This document shows, piece after piece, positions 49,401 through 63,600 of a stretch of DNA of 64,000 nt. Each line of letters starts with the position of its first letter. Within the stretch, counting starts at the first letter, position 1. The translations under genes were made by a program, and so were the position numbers. This DNA comes from Diplonema japonicum (taxonomy: Eukaryota; Euglenozoa; Diplonemea; Diplonemida; Diplonemidae). The notes beneath the pieces were generated by a model. That model ran no database searches, was not told the origin of the DNA, and saw only the letters and a list, made by a program, of their open reading frames with translations. The stretch is taken from positions 1 to 64,000 of the forward strand of contig OZ025711.1 of the NCBI GenBank assembly GCA_964019335.1, read 5' to 3'.

Positions 49401-52400
49401 GTCTGCTCGGAAGGGGTGGCCTTCTATATCCAGTGTCGAGTAGCTCAGCGTGTACCACTCCCTTGCTTGGATGTAGTCTGAACACACCCAATGACCATCC
49501 TTTTTGGTCAACGACACGACAGGAACCTCGCCGGGTCCTTGTATCGCCAGCAGCTCCACACTCTCAACAGCTCTCGGTTGCCACATCACCTCGACTACGA
49601 CCCACATCTCTGGCTGGTATCGCAGCATACACCGCAGCACAACGTGCTGCGCGTCGGCAGGTTCCACCACTATGTACGATGCATTGCCAGCAGGGCCCCA
49701 TGGCACGTACTCTGGAAACTCCGGATCCTTGCAGATCACTTCCAAGTCGATGGACGGGTTCCTCAGGACAAGATTCCGCGAGAATGCAAGGACATCCACC
49801 ATGCAAGGCACACCAATAATGCAGAACACGGATCCGCAGGCATCTTCTACAACAGCACACTGCAGTCCATCAGGATGGTTGGGTTTAATGTGCAGGTGGT
49901 GGTTCACAATCACGCTGTCGGGGAGACGTGTCTCAAGCGACCACCAATGAGCGGCCGAGCGGACCAGGGTCTGCTGAATGGCAAACCTCACCCCACAGCC
50001 AAAGGCAGGGCAGCGGGTCTGTATAGCAAGAACAAAAGTAACGGCGTCATTGTTCGTGCGTGCTCGGAGGTTGTTGTGCGGTTCATCGTACTCCTGAGGC
50101 GCATGGCACGCAGGCTGCACTTGGTTGGTCACTTCAAAGGCAGATGGGGAGAAGGGGTCGGTGGGGTTTTCGCAGAGCTCTGTGTCACAACGCAGCACAG
50201 TCACAACCTCACCAGGCGGGACCCCCGTCACGGTGACGGAAAAGGACGCAGGGCTGCCGTGCGGGAGGGGTGCCGTGGTGTTGAACAATGCGGTCGCCCA
50301 AACTTCCGGCAGCACGCTGCCCGGTCTGCTCCAGTACGGCTTCCCCCTGTCCAGCATGGGCACATGATACAAGCCTTCGCCAACGCCACTGGTCGATATC
50401 TTAAATAAGCACAGACTGACTTCGCCTTGAATCGGGAGCACTACGTCAGCTACTTTCGCTACCTCGGGGAGACCACTACCGGGTGCTGTTTGATACCACT
50501 CCGGCGGTCCGTCGATACTCCCCAATGGCGGCGTGGTTGGCAGCACACACAACTGCCCTTTACTCTTGATTTGCATGAGATCAGTCACGTACTCCTGATA
50601 AGTACAGTTGCTCACATGTCCACACCACGTAGCGCCATCAATGTTCAGGTCGTACAGCAACACAGTAGAGGTGTCTGCGTGGATCTCGGCGAATATTTTC
50701 AACGGGAGGACGTCGATGTAACGAGCGCTGGAGCCTGGGAGCGAGATCCAGGGCGAGAGCTTGCTTTCTCTGAGGCATATTCTGTACCTTCCAGGCACCA
50801 GGGGTAGGTTCGTTTTGAGATACAACCGAAGCTCAACAGCATTGAATGTAAGGGTGGTGACGGCCACCTGCCCTGCGTCACACGGGAGGTTGTCCCCAAC
50901 AAAGGCGACGATGATACCGGTAAGCACTGCAGGGGCGATTGGTTCGTAGGTCTTGATGTACAGAAAAGGCAGAGAGGTCGTGAAGAGGTTTTCCATAGGG
51001 AGGGTGGTGAGACCTGCTCGAAGCAGTTGCGTAGTGGTGACCACCCAGTGCTCATAGACGCTGGGCTTGGTGATGAAGCTCGACATGCCTGCTGGACCGC
51101 GAAGGTACACCGCAGTGTCGTTCGATACAAATGCCCGTTGCGATGCTTCCACCCACGCCCTGTCGCCATAAAAAATTGAATTCAGACATATTTTATACAC
51201 AGCAGCCACGTTGCCGGGCGTGCTTGGGAAGGAGACAGAGACTTCCGCCTCATGTACCAGACCCTTGACCGGACCTAGCACCAAAGGGGCCGTGCTGATC
51301 TCAATGCCTTTTTCACATTGAGACTTCACTGTCACTATTTTCACACTGTCTGCCAAGGTGTCGATCGCACTATCAAGGATTGAGATCATAACTTGTACTG
51401 TGGCCTGGTTCACAGGGACGTTGCCTTTGGTGACCCGCCACCTTACGTGGTTATCCCTGACGTCATAAGTGTACCTGCTGCTCGCAGATCTCGGCACGTA
51501 CCATGACATGGTTCCATCAAGCCTCAGGCACATCAGGTATTCGCCGCCTTCTGAGGGTGTCATCAGTGTGAATTGCAGCACTTCCTGTTCCAGTGCAGTG
51601 AAGTTATTGGTTACTATGACAGGTTGTGCTTCTGTCCCTCCACCTGGCCCGAGGCAGTTGTCATTGTCCACGTGCCGCACCATTACAAGCTTCGCCATGA
51701 ACCCGACCAGATGACTTGCTTTGAAAGGCGATACTCTGAAGCTTTGCACGGTGCCACCCAGTAGCGGTTGCGCGCCAACCTCTCCCTTCTCCTTCGGGTG
51801 CTCCATCCGCATCAACACATTTTCCTTCACAGTCAAGGTTGCGTTAAGGGTGATCCAGTTCCAGCTTGCGAACTGCTTGTAGCACAGCCTGTAGGAGTTA
51901 GAGCTCCCCGCCGCAGGGTTGTAGTCGGGGAGGTTCAAGACTGCTGCCACCCCGCGCACGCTGAACTGGGTCGAGTCGAAGGGGACGATGTCGTCGTAGA
52001 GACGCGGTGCCGACGCCGCCACCGCCGACAGCAGCGACTCCGCCCACACCGCCGACAGCCCGTCGGAACACGGCCGCCGCCGCAGCCCGCTCCCACCCTC
52101 ATCCTCGCAGTACAGGGACAGGTGCGTGTCCCCCGTTCGCTCGTTCCAGTTCTGAGGGTTCACATCGCATGTGTGGCGCTTCCGACGTTGCTGTGGGAGG
52201 AGGAGGTGGTGGTGGTCTGTGGTTCCTTCTTCTTCTTTTTCTTCTTCTTCTTCGGGGACGATTCGGAACACGTCAGCAGAGGAGCTGCAACCTCCTTCGC
52301 AGAGAGACCGCCTCCCTACAGACCCAGAGAAGCCCTCGTCCAAGAGGAGGAACAATGCCTCCATCCCACCCCGTTCCTCTTCGAAGGTGACGGAGAGAGA

Positions 52401-53065
52401 CGAAAGGGCGTCTCCTGTGATTGAGAGGTACACCTCCCCTCCTTCCTGCCGAACTTCGCCACCACTCTCCCACCCGGACCGCTGCAGCGCATTCTCGTTC
52501 GCGTTGTCCCCGCCTCCCTCCAACACGTAGCCGCTGTGCGGGGCCACCTCCGCGGGGCCCACAACCCTCCAGTTCCACCCCCGCGCTCGATGGCACACCC
52601 TGTACAGCCCTTTTGAGGGGAGCTCCAAGTAGTAGGCCACAGAGTTCGTCCCCGGGCTGTCCCTCCCGGACCCAGCACACACAGCCTCGTCTGTTCCCGC
52701 CGACGCGCTGTCGCACTCCACCTCGCCTCCGTTTCGATTCTCCGTCCCGAGACCCCGCCTCAGTCGAGCTGCCCTCCCCTTTGCTGCATCTTCCTCATCC
52801 TCTTCCCATGCCTCCAGGCTCTCTCCAGTCGCCGCCTCGAAGTAGACGGAGTCGCAGGGATGCCCTGCCCTCACAAGCCTCACAGCACTCCCGTTCGTGT
52901 TCTCCACCCTGTCTTGCAAACCGTACGCACGCTGCAGGTTCCACTCCCTCGAGTCCAAGAGACCCCCTTCAGGGGTGCGGTTCCTCGTCTCCACAATGAG
53001 GGGACCGTAGGTGTTCGTCCTCGTGTCGTTCATGTACCACTGCAGGTACCCTGGTGAGTACAACG

Positions 53066-53119
<54 letters not shown>

Positions 53120-56100
53120 GGTGTTGTTGTGCCGCAGAAAGAGAAGAGGACTGGATTGCTTCGGCAAGAAAAGGAAGAGGCCACAAGACCCCGTTCAGCT
53201 GGGTAGCTGCCTGCAGGGAACGGGGGCTTCCTCCCGTCGTGAGGAGGTGGAGCCATTTTGTAGGGACGCCTGCAGTGTGAAGGGATCCCTCCCCGTGCCA
53301 CAGAAGCACCCGGAGCCCACTGTTCCGCTCACAAGGCGACGCCACCCACTGACAGCTGCGGTAGTAGCAGACGTGCCACTCTGTGTCCTCCTCAGGGACC
53401 CACAGAGGGGAGAAGCTTGTCGTCACCCTGTCCTGGTCCCCCTCCCTCCTCTCCTCCGCCCCAGCTCTCAACACCAGCGTGGGGTCCCTCCCGAGGTCTG
53501 CACTCCCGGAAGGGTACTCCGCCCCCTCCTCAGCAAAACCGCCGTGTCGACCACTGTGTGCTGTCCCATCCCCGCGACCCGTCCCCTCGTCCAACCCTGT
53601 GAACCAGCACCCGACAGAAGGAAAGGACCCGAGGACTGTCTTCCGGGAGCTCCTGTAGTTCGCAGTCACCTCCTCCGCGTTCTCCCCAAAGTGTCGCCTC
53701 GGAACGATGCGGAAGAAGTCACCACCTTGTTGTTGTTGTTGTTGTTGCTGGTGCTGGGCGGCTGCCACCTCCTCGTCTCCTGCTGAGATCCAGTACGCCT
53801 TCGCGGTGACGTTCCCCTTCAGAGGCCGCCTGGACAGGATCGAGAGGCTGCTCACAGGGCGCCTGCTCAGCGAGCCCCTCCCGCCGTCGTCGAACACCAT
53901 GGTGCCCCACGTCCCAGGGGTGAGATCGAACATCGACCACCCCAGTTCCTCCCGCTCCACGCGGAACACCGTCCCCAGAGGATCCTCCGTCTCGCAGTGC
54001 CGTGCGTTCCCGCACCGTGCCAGCTTTCGCCACACGGGTATCGATTCCACAGACTGGTTCATCCCCCGAAGCCCCCTTCTCTCCTCCAGAGAGGAGAAGC
54101 ACACTTCGTATTCATCATTCATCATGTTGTTGTTGTCGTTGTTGTTGTTGCTGCTCGGCACAATGGGAAGCCTGACGTAGACAAAGGCCTCCTTCACGGG
54201 GGCAGAGTAGGTCCCAAAGGAAGCAGACGAGGCGAAGGAGGGAACGGGTTCGGGCCTGTAAACCCCTGGCTCCGACCACCTGTCCACCAGCGGATTCGAG
54301 AAGCGAGTCCCGAACAGCCCCACCCCTCCTGCCGTCGCTCCTTCCCGCAGTCCGTCCACAGCCGCCACCCCCCAGCTCCCATCCGCCTCGACGTGTCGGC
54401 TGCCGTAGTACGTGCGCTTGTCCCCCAGCTCCCTCTCCGCGGTGCACCCCTGGCCTTTTCGCACCAGCTTCAAGTTGTCCCCGAACCCACACCACCACAG
54501 AGCCTCCCTCCCGCTCCCCTTCCCGCACCTCAGCGACGCCGCGTACGTGAAGTTCCACCCCTCTGTCCCTAGCAGCTGCACCACTGCGTACTGACCCGAT
54601 GTGGGTGTTGGGATGCGGTACCACGTGTAGCTTGGAAGGGCCTGCTGGATGTAGGAAGGCGGTTTAGTGAGGAATGTAATTTCAAGAGGATGCCAGCCTC
54701 GTAGAGGGGCGACATCCCAGAACTCCGACATAATATGTTCAAAACACACTACGTACGGCACTAAAGGTGCGGGAAAGGTGAAGAAGACGCTCCCCACTAT
54801 GTTTGTGTCATGCTCAACGTCAGTAGCGACACCAACCATGCTGGAGTGGAACAAAGAGACTCCTGTCTTTTCGTATAAATCACAGTCATGTCCACGGTAC
54901 TTGCTATGCGCATGCACCTTGAGGAAGATAGTCCCGACGGTAGCTGATGTGACGTTCGTATCGAACCTTTTCACCGCCTCAGAAGCTATCGTTGCAGACA
55001 CCTTGAGACGCACCTCTTGCCCCGAGACATACGTAGGGGGTTCGATATAAGAGGTGTAGTTGGAATGGGAGAGAAGCGTCATAGAGTCAGTTAAGGAGAT
55101 GGAATCTGTTGCCGAGAGGGTGTAGGTGGGTGACAACGACAGAGAAAAGGTTGGTGACCCTGTAAGCGTGGCACTGGGAAGGGACAGAGACACGCTGAAG
55201 GTAGAAGTCAGCGAAGTAGACTGTGTCTCTGTCGGCACTGTGTAAGTGCTAGTAAGCGTCAAAGACACAGTAGCACTGCTTGTGGGGAAGGTCATCGAAG
55301 CCGATGCGGTGCCCGTGGGCAACGTAAAGGACGCTGTGGCACTGCTTGTCGGCAGCGTCGCCGTTGTTGTCACTGTGAAGGTATCCGTCCCCGTTAGCTG
55401 GTGTGTGATAGATGCCGAGAAGGTGTCTGACTTCGTCAGCGTGTAGGTGCTCGAGTACGTACCCGTCGGCAGTACTACTGACGCAGTCCCCGTTTCTATA
55501 GTCAGCGACCTTGACAGTGTCTCTGTAGCAGATTCCGTCTTTGTGGGCAACGTTATGGAAACGGTGCGTGTCGGTAGCGACAGCGAATAGGTTCCAGTAA
55601 GAGACCCCGAATAGCTGTGCGTGAGGGACTGCGACTCTGTCAAGCTGAAGGTATTCGACAAACTACCCGAGAACGTCGCACTTGAGGACTCGCTCCTCGT
55701 GGGGATCGACAAGGTGTACGTCGTAGTAAGCGACACAGAAAAACTCCCCGAGACGGTGTAGCTCCCTGTCGCCGTAGGCATCGTGTAGCTTATTGAACGC
55801 GTCAGCGAAAAGGTCTCAGTGAACGAATACGTGTCTGTCAAGCTGTAGCTCTCTGTCCTAGTAGGCACTGTGATACTGAAAGTCTCTGTCAGCGACCCTG
55901 ACACACTGCGGGTCGAAGAAACAGTAGGCGTCGCAGTGACCGTAACTGTGGGGAGAGACAGACTGCCAGTGAAGGTTTCCGTCAACGAGAAGGTGTTACT
56001 TGCCGTGGGCATCGTCAACGAGAGCGTCTGTGACTCAGACACAGTCACCGTGCTGGAGAGCGAGACTGTAGAAGAGCTTGTTGGCAAACTTAACGTAAGA

Positions 56101-57443
56101 GTAGCGGTCTCCGTCAGGCTGCTTGTCAGCGACAACGAGTCTGTATACGTACTTGTAGGGAGAGTCATTGTGCCGGTGTGTGTGAGGGACAAGGTCTGCG
56201 ACAACGACTCTGATAAGGATTCAGTAGCGGTGGGCAGCGTCAACGACGTGGTCAAGGTTTCCGTCCCCGACACCGTGCCTGTGGGCAATGTCAAGGTGAA
56301 CGAGTCACTGATGCTTACTGTGCCGGTCCTCAAACTCTTGCTGAGGGTAACGGTCGGGAGTGTAAGTGTCCCCGACAGCGTCTCCGTGGGCAGCGAGAGG
56401 GTCAACGTGAAGGTGTCCGTCAAGCTGTACGTGGCAGATGAAGACTGCGTGACAGTAGGTAAGGTTAAAGTAACCGTTGCCGTGCCCGATAAACTGCCCG
56501 TGTGTGTCTCCGTCAGACTGTGTGTCTCGGAAAGTGTCGAACTCGCAGTGGGCAAGGTTAATGACATGCTGGCCGTCTCACTGACGGTGGCTGTGCTTGA
56601 AACCGTCGGCAGGGTAAGACTCACAGACAACGTGAATGAGGCTGTGAGACTCTGTGTCACACTGTCGGTCCCCGTTTCTATAGTTGCAGACACTGACGCA
56701 GAGAGGGAAAACGACAGGGACTTCGACGCAGTCGATGTAGGGAGCGTTATTGTGGTACTTTCAGTCGCCGTGGCTAGGGTTGCCGTGACAGTGCTTGTCA
56801 GAGAGTAGGTACCAGACGACGTTGCCGTGGGCAGTGACATGGAGAAGGTGCTGGTATCTGTACTGCTTAGAGTAGAGGTAGGGAGTGAGAGGGAAAGCGT
56901 GAACGTGCCGCTGGACGACTGCGAGGCAGTGTCCGTAGGGACCGTGATGGTGTACGTGTCAGTCAAGGAAGTCGAAAACGTGACGGTGCCTGTAACTATG
57001 GAGATAGAACCGGTTGCTGTGGCACTGGCAGACGCCGTGGGCATGGACAAAGTCGTTGTCTCCGTCGCGGATAAAGAATCAGATCCCGTCAAGGACTCCG
57101 TGCTCGTTCTTGAAATCGATACCGTCTCCGTCCCTGTTTCCATAGTCATGCTCGTGGTTTCACTCAGGGATGCGGTCTCAGTAGGCAACGTTGCAGTCAC
57201 ACTTCCTGTCCCCATTGTAACAGTTTGTGATGCCGTCCCTGTGTCTATCGTAACTGTTGTGGATCCAGTTTCTAGAGACACAGATACTGTCTCCGTCCCT
57301 ACTGTCACTGAAGCACTTTCCGTACCAGTCCACATTGTCACCGTGCTGCTCTCTGTTCTTGTCCCTATCGTCTGTGTTGTTGTTGCAGTCTGCCCCACTG
57401 CGCACTCCACGCACACCACCCATACCACCAACGCCCGCCACAT
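43476..57443 (-). CDS. Giant Ser/Thr-rich surface protein (4655 residues)
   Basis: One uninterrupted 13.97-kb frame. Residues 1-18 are a signal peptide (MWRALVVWVVCVECAVGQ). About 20-790 is a mucin-like array of short Ser/Thr repeats around S-L-T-L-P-T-x-T, ideal for O-glycosylation. The remaining 3800 residues look like repeated beta-sandwich ectodomains with scattered Cys and N-glycosylation sites. Poly-Gln runs lie near 1230 and 1440-1460, and an Asn-rich run near 1100. Residues about 3348-3615 are identical to part of the upstream paralog. The end is Pro/Ser/Thr-rich with a hydrophobic tail (SFCSVVLVFVLFIC), suggesting a GPI or membrane anchor. A surface coat or adhesion role is inferred; no named family is recognised. 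Confidence 0.85.
46599..47402 (-). repeat. 804-bp segment identical to one in the upstream paralog
   Basis: I read no difference between 46599-47402 and 60358-61161, a constant offset of 13759. Both lie in the same reading frame of the two giant genes and encode the same 268 residues. Sequence on both sides diverges immediately. Confidence 0.92.
53067..53122 (-). repeat. CAA microsatellite encoding poly-Gln
   Basis: An almost pure (TTG/CAA)n run of about 19 units within the giant gene, in frame as Gln. Shorter (CAA)n runs occur at 53730-53750 (Gln) and 54125-54150 (Asn frame, AAC). Confidence 0.85.
55080..57385 (-). repeat. Degenerate Ser/Thr-coding tandem repeats
   Basis: Codes for the mucin-like region of the giant protein. 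Units of roughly 15-25 residues begin or end with LPT-x-[ST] (LPTATES, LPTVSST, LPTSTAS and similar). The repeats keep protein character while the nucleotides vary, which argues for selection on Ser/Thr content. Their composition leaves the opposite strand open for hundreds of codons. Confidence 0.8.
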
Positions 57444-57672
57444 CTAACCATCCCGGGGGCCTTTAGGGTGTGTTTATTGTCTGTCTTAGTGCTTGAAAAC
57501 TGTGAAAACCCCAAAAGAAAGAACATGAAAGCCGATCTATATCTTTATAAACAAAAAATGGGACGGGAAAGAGAGGGGAGGGAAAGGGGTGAACGTGACC
57601 AGACCCCCCCAATGGTGCGGAAGCAACATGGCAGGTTACTGGCAAACCCTCACCCTCCGTGCACAGATTTCT

Positions 57673-60600
57673 CTAAAAGATTAACAGAAGTGTAAATGCA
57701 ATACTGATTGAAAGGGTCCAAGATGGAAGCACTGTAGATGCAGAGTCCAAAGGAGAGGTATCGTAGACAGGAGTAACATTACCGACAGGGTACGGAATTG
57801 GCGTACTCCACAAAGGTGGAGATGTGGGGTGCGAAGAGGGAACTGAGGTGACCAAGGGAGCAGTAGTTGAGGGAACAGAAGTTGAGGGAACGGTGGTGGG
57901 AAGGGACACAGGAGCGGTATCAATAGTTAAGTTCAACGCCTCATGTGCAGAAAGGGAAACACCGACAGAAAACAAAACAGATTCCATGCTGTGCAGGTCG
58001 GCATAGACCCTGGCCCCAAAGTCATCGATGAAAGACTCGGTGTCCGTCATAACAAAGAGAACGACTTCAAAGCTCGCCACAACCGCAACACGCGACAAAA
58101 GAACCGAAGTTGTAGGCGTTTCCCTGGCAGTGATACATTCCGTGGTTTGCTGTGAAACTCGAGAAACGGCGCAGATGTCACCCACGGTGACGTGCAAAGC
58201 GCCTTTCCCTGCTACTTTAAACAGCGCTTCTTCCAACTGTGTTGTGTTGATACCGTTTGCCACGCTCCGCCAAATGGCTGTTGAGAACGTGCCCATTTCC
58301 GCATTTCCGCGGACCACTGACTGTCCGACCGATGGGCTGCTGGTGTTGTCACCGATGGCCCCCTTCCAAACCCCGTGCTTGTTTGTCTTTCCTTCCTCGA
58401 AGACGACTTCTGCGACTTCGCAGAACGCGCTGGCGCGAAGTTCTGGGAGCTCAACCACACCACGGGTGAGTGGGTGGGCCTGCGGTTCTACAGCTACACC
58501 GTTTCCATCCGCGGGGCTCACTATGATGTTTGGTTTCGACACGCAGTATGCCTCATATGTGATGTTCGAGACAGAGTCACCATAAAGAGGTACCCCATAG
58601 ATATCAAGGACAGCGATTCGAAAGGAACACGCACCGTCCCCGCACTGCTGCGTGATGTTCAAGACCTCCGCTATGCGGAGTGTGATAGTCATTGAATTCG
58701 CGAACCCGACACCCGAGAGAAGGAACCTCACAGCCTCAGTTTGAAGGGGTGTCGGTGGAGGGATGTGAAGATACCCTTCCCATGCACCGGTACTCGCAAC
58801 CACGATCGCCGATGTTTCCCCCCCCGAACCCTCAAAAAGCACCCTCGGCATGCACGTCATTGGGTGTTGCAAACAAGGTACACCTGTGTCGGCCACGCTT
58901 ACGATGAGGTTTCTGGCAGCGTTCCCGTACCTGTCCACCACCTTCAAGCTGTACCACACCCCGTACCCCCATACGTATTCTCCTTCGGACAAAACTTCTA
59001 TCGCCTCTCCCTCTGCGGTGTACTTCACTCTGTGCCATGTACCGTTGTTCGCAGCGATTTCCATGCTGCTGCCTTCTGTACTTAATGTTTTTGCGATCTG
59101 GCCTACCCATACTTCGCCGGTTCCGTTAGTTAGACTGACCCCCATCTTGTGGACTGTGCCATCGCTGGTCCTGACGGACAGTTCTGTCTGTTCATGAACG
59201 GGTGCTGTGTCACCGTTGTCGTCGACGGCGGTGATGAGGATCGCTTCGTCGCCTCCTCTCCTCTTGTGGAAGGCCAGCGTGTAATTATAAACGGGGCCTG
59301 TGGCCAGAACATTCACCGGCAGCAGTGGGTACCCAAGGCCTTCGACGTTTGCCAAACGAACACATGTTCTGTTGAAAGCACCAGTCACTACATATGATTC
59401 TCCAACGACAGCGACCGACGTTGTATTGAAACAGCCCACAGGGAGGAACACAAGAAGTGAGGATAAGGAAGGAGGGATCGCACGGCGTGGGATGGTGCCA
59501 GTCTGATCGTACCCAACAAGGGTGAGGCTGGTGGACTGCCCAGAGACCACCACTAACGGTGCAGGGTGGGTGATCTTCCAAACCGCTTGCAGCGTCTTTG
59601 AGGTGACTATATCAAAGTAAGCCACATGCAGCGTGCTATTCGTGAGCGACATGATGGATACGGAAATGCTGCAGCTGCATGACGATTGGCTCAAGTCTGT
59701 GGTGACTAGATCCAACAGAGCGATGCCTGATTTAATGCTACCAAGTTCATTCATGTGCAGGACAGCACAACTACACGAGCCATCGAGCGCACTACGCATG
59801 CCGTCAAAGTCCCTGCTCAACGCACCACCAGCACCCTTCACTTGTACCTCCACACGGCAGATATCACCTTCCCGCAGCACATCGCATCCAGGCACCACTA
59901 TCACATCTTCGAATGGTACATTCCACGAAACAGTTAGCGGTCCTGGCAGGGTTTTCAGTCCCGCCGTCGCGTCTATTACCACAGGCACCTCAAGGCCCGG
60001 TCCGCTTAGATTCACCATCACCTCCGCGTAGCCCATCACCATGTCTCCATTGGATATCACAAGCGGTGGCTGCACCGTAAGCTTTGTGTTCATTGTGAAG
60101 TCCCTGTCGCCATTCTCATCAGCGGCATACACCATCAACGCCCCTGAAGCGTTCAGCACTCTCAGGTGAGTAGCTTCCGTGTCTATCCGAACAGGCACTC
60201 CAATGTTGTCAAATAATAGCACACACCTGAAACATGCGCGCTCAGACCTGAAGAGTGCCGTGGTTACACCCTCTGTCGACCCGTTCCTCAGCAGCGTGAT
60301 GAGGTCACCAGCACCGTTTCCCACCTGGTTGCCCACAGTAGTATCCGCGGGTATGCTTGTCCAGCTGGGGTGGCCATTGCCATCGACCCTCCACATAGAG
60401 AGGGAGAATGGCCTTCTGCGCCACCTTGTCCTGGGGGCACCGGGAGCGAGGGCCCACTTGGAGGAGCATGTTGTGACCTTCACAGCAAGGGGAACGTGTG
60501 CAGGGCCCATGAGACGGAAGGCCCCAGCCATTCTGTCCTTCCCGTCACCAAGGACCTCGTAATGAATCCACACACTGCACAGACTGCAGGGGCGCGTGTA

Positions 60601-63600
60601 CAGAAAGCGGAGAACAGGGTCCACAGAGGGCCCCACCCGAAGGCGCCCTTGTTTCTCGGGGATCCCCTCCCCGCACGTCCTTCCTTCCGCCCCTCCCCGC
60701 ACAAACCCCCCGTTCCCGTACCGAAGCTCCCTGCTCCCGTCCGAGCCTGTCCCCTCCCATCGGCTCTCCACCTCCACGACCACAGCCACCCCCTCCACCT
60801 TCACAGACCACCGCCTCTCCCCAAAGTGCTGCACCGCCTCCAACCGCACCTCGAACTCTTCTCCTACCCGCACCTCTTGCACCGCCACCACCACACCCGC
60901 TTCCCGCACCCGCTCCCCGACCGAGACCCCAGGGAGCTCCTGCCGCACCACCTCGACCGCCCCCGCCCGCCGCCCCCGAACCGTGAACGGCTTCGTGAAC
61001 TGGATCCGGTTCCCCAACACAGGCCTCCGATCCCTCGCAGTCCACTCCACAGGCTCCTCCAGACACGTCGCACCTGACACACCGCTCGAGTAGCACAGGT
61101 CGAACCGCAGCGTACACTTCTCGCAAGGTGTCATGAAGCTCACCCATGATGTGGAGACACCGTGCACCATTGGTACCATGTTGTCGGTGGATAAGACGAA
61201 ACCAGAAGGGACCAACGTGTAGACTTTCACGTCTCCTCCATGGTTGCACCCCTGGGTTGTGAGGGCCCTGCTAACACGGACCATGGAATTAAAAGTCCAT
61301 GCCTGCTCGTCAGAAGTTGTCTTAACGACAGACTGGAAGGGCGTTGGTGTGCCTACAGTTATCTGGGAATAAGACCACGAGAGACCAGGGATTTCGGGAG
61401 GATAATGACGATAGTGATCATGGGTTGAGGGGTGGGTGGAGGCGAGAGGACACTCTCCGGAGTAAGTAACCTGCTGCAAAATGGTGAAATCTGTGTATTG
61501 CTCTTCGTGCGGGTTCACCCACGAAGCCTGCAGCTGTGTGCTTGCTTTGATGGGGTATGGGGGATCAAGGACCATGAGGATAATGGCCCCCAAGACTGCG
61601 TCAGGGGCGTTGAGCTGCAGCGAAGCCAGCCCCCCGGAGCTTTGTGTTGAGTTCATCACGACACCGTCCAGAGCAATGCCGAAGGGCAGGGTCTCCTCGT
61701 AGTGGAGGTACCACACAGAGGGGTCGGACAGTCTGTATGCCATAGCAGCCTCGAACACGTTGAGAGTTGTTCCGTTGACACACAGTGGAGTCAGCGTGCT
61801 CAGGGATGCGGGCGTGTTGTGCCAGCGTGCCTCGATTTTCCTATCCGCCCAAGGTTCATCGGGTACAATGGAGAGCGTCAGCGTAGTACATATCTCACCA
61901 CCGCACACCATAAAGCTGCCGTCCCGCAGTGGCGACCTGCTGTTCGCAGTGAATAGAAGCTTGGCAGAACCCAGACCCTTATTTGCCAAAGGTGCTGCTG
62001 TGGTGAACATCACCACGGCACTGCCATAGGTGAACGTGTCTCCATTGAACGTGTGAAGAGGTGTCCTGTCCTGCGGAGACGACAGCTGCAGCCCATCTGT
62101 CGACCAGAGCAATGTGTTGCCATCGTACTTCCATGCCAGCTCCGCTCTTGTATTGTCATGCACCGTGAAGTTCCTTGCCACCCCATCAGAAAAGGAGATC
62201 GTCAGCTGTACACCATCTGCAAGCATCGACCTCGTCACCCTGAACCTGCCTGGCTCTACCTCTACGGCAGGGTCTATATCTACGGAAATAGTTGTCCTTT
62301 CGATGAGATGCAGGGGGATGTTGTCCATAGACAACACTGACACGGTTGCAGTGGTGTTGCACCAACCGAGGCCTTCTCCATAAAAAGCGAATGTGACAGT
62401 GTCATTGTGGATAGGTTTGCCAGCTTTGGTGGCTACTAGCTGTATGTTGGACACAGTGCTTTTGCCCTTTGTCACAGGTACCTTGAGCACGGCAAAAACG
62501 CTGCTACCAGCCACTCCATACCCGCTGTCCACCAGCTGGGAAAGGTGCAAGTCCACAACGGCATCCTGCCGAACAAGGATTGTCGGGTTAGGGATGGACA
62601 CGAGGGTGACAAAGAAGGAAAAGAACAGCGACGTTGTCGAAGTGATTGGAAAGATAGCGACCTCCGGTTGGCAGGAAATGCGAACAGGGTCAGAAGTAAG
62701 GTTGAAGGCAAGCTCCCCAGGCCCTGCCCCATTGGTATTAAAAAAATGCGCCACACAACCTGCGCAAGGGCGGTTCGTGCGGAGGGTGAATGTACTGCTG
62801 TAGTATCCAGGCACACAGGGGGCGCTTAGGACACATGCGAAGTCTCTAGTGTCGTCTGGCAGAATGTACACATCGTCGCGTTCCAGAGTGCCGTACACCA
62901 TGCTGTGGGAGTACTCGTCAACGAACCACTCCCCTTCGATTAGGTCCCCTGCCTCTATGGTTACATCGACTCCTTCGTCGATACGCGCCGTCGTTCCAGT
63001 CGGTGCATACGCTCTGATCTGTGTCCCCTCCACTCTGACGGTTGTCGTGACAGTCAATGCGAGTGAGGTTTTCAGCGGCTTTTCCAAAACCCATGTCAGC
63101 AAGCACCCGACGCCCCGAGCGCAACCCCTGTTGTTAAGCATCCTGAACTCCACGTAATAACACCCAGATGCGGGATCGCTGCTGAACGGCGACGAGGCCA
63201 GCACGCCACCGGTGGCGTTCAGTATCGCATTTTGCAAAGGCGCAACACCACGCACGGTCCACTGGCTTAAAATGTCTGGCGGGAAGATGCGGTCACCTGT
63301 GCTCGTGTAGGCTTTGATAACAAAACGGTACATTTTACCCGCTTTAAGATAACTCACATCAAGTGCAGGAGTCCATGTGGTGGAGCCGCCTCCATCAGGG
63401 ACGGGGACATAACTGTCGAAGACAGCATGGGATAAGTCTCTGCGGGCAACAGCTATGCTGAAGTTCATCGTCAGACCACTGAAAGCAACGCTGAGGGAAA
63501 CACGCGACTCGTCATAACCTACATTCAACCGGGGAACTAGGATGTACACCACACGCCCACCGACCTCATACGAAGCCTGCAGGAAGGGGAGCACTGTGTT

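Noticed and set aside
55870-57447. Long plus-strand frames rich in Val, Ser and Asp
   Set aside because: They are the antisense of the Ser/Thr repeat array; repeated codon composition keeps both strands open.
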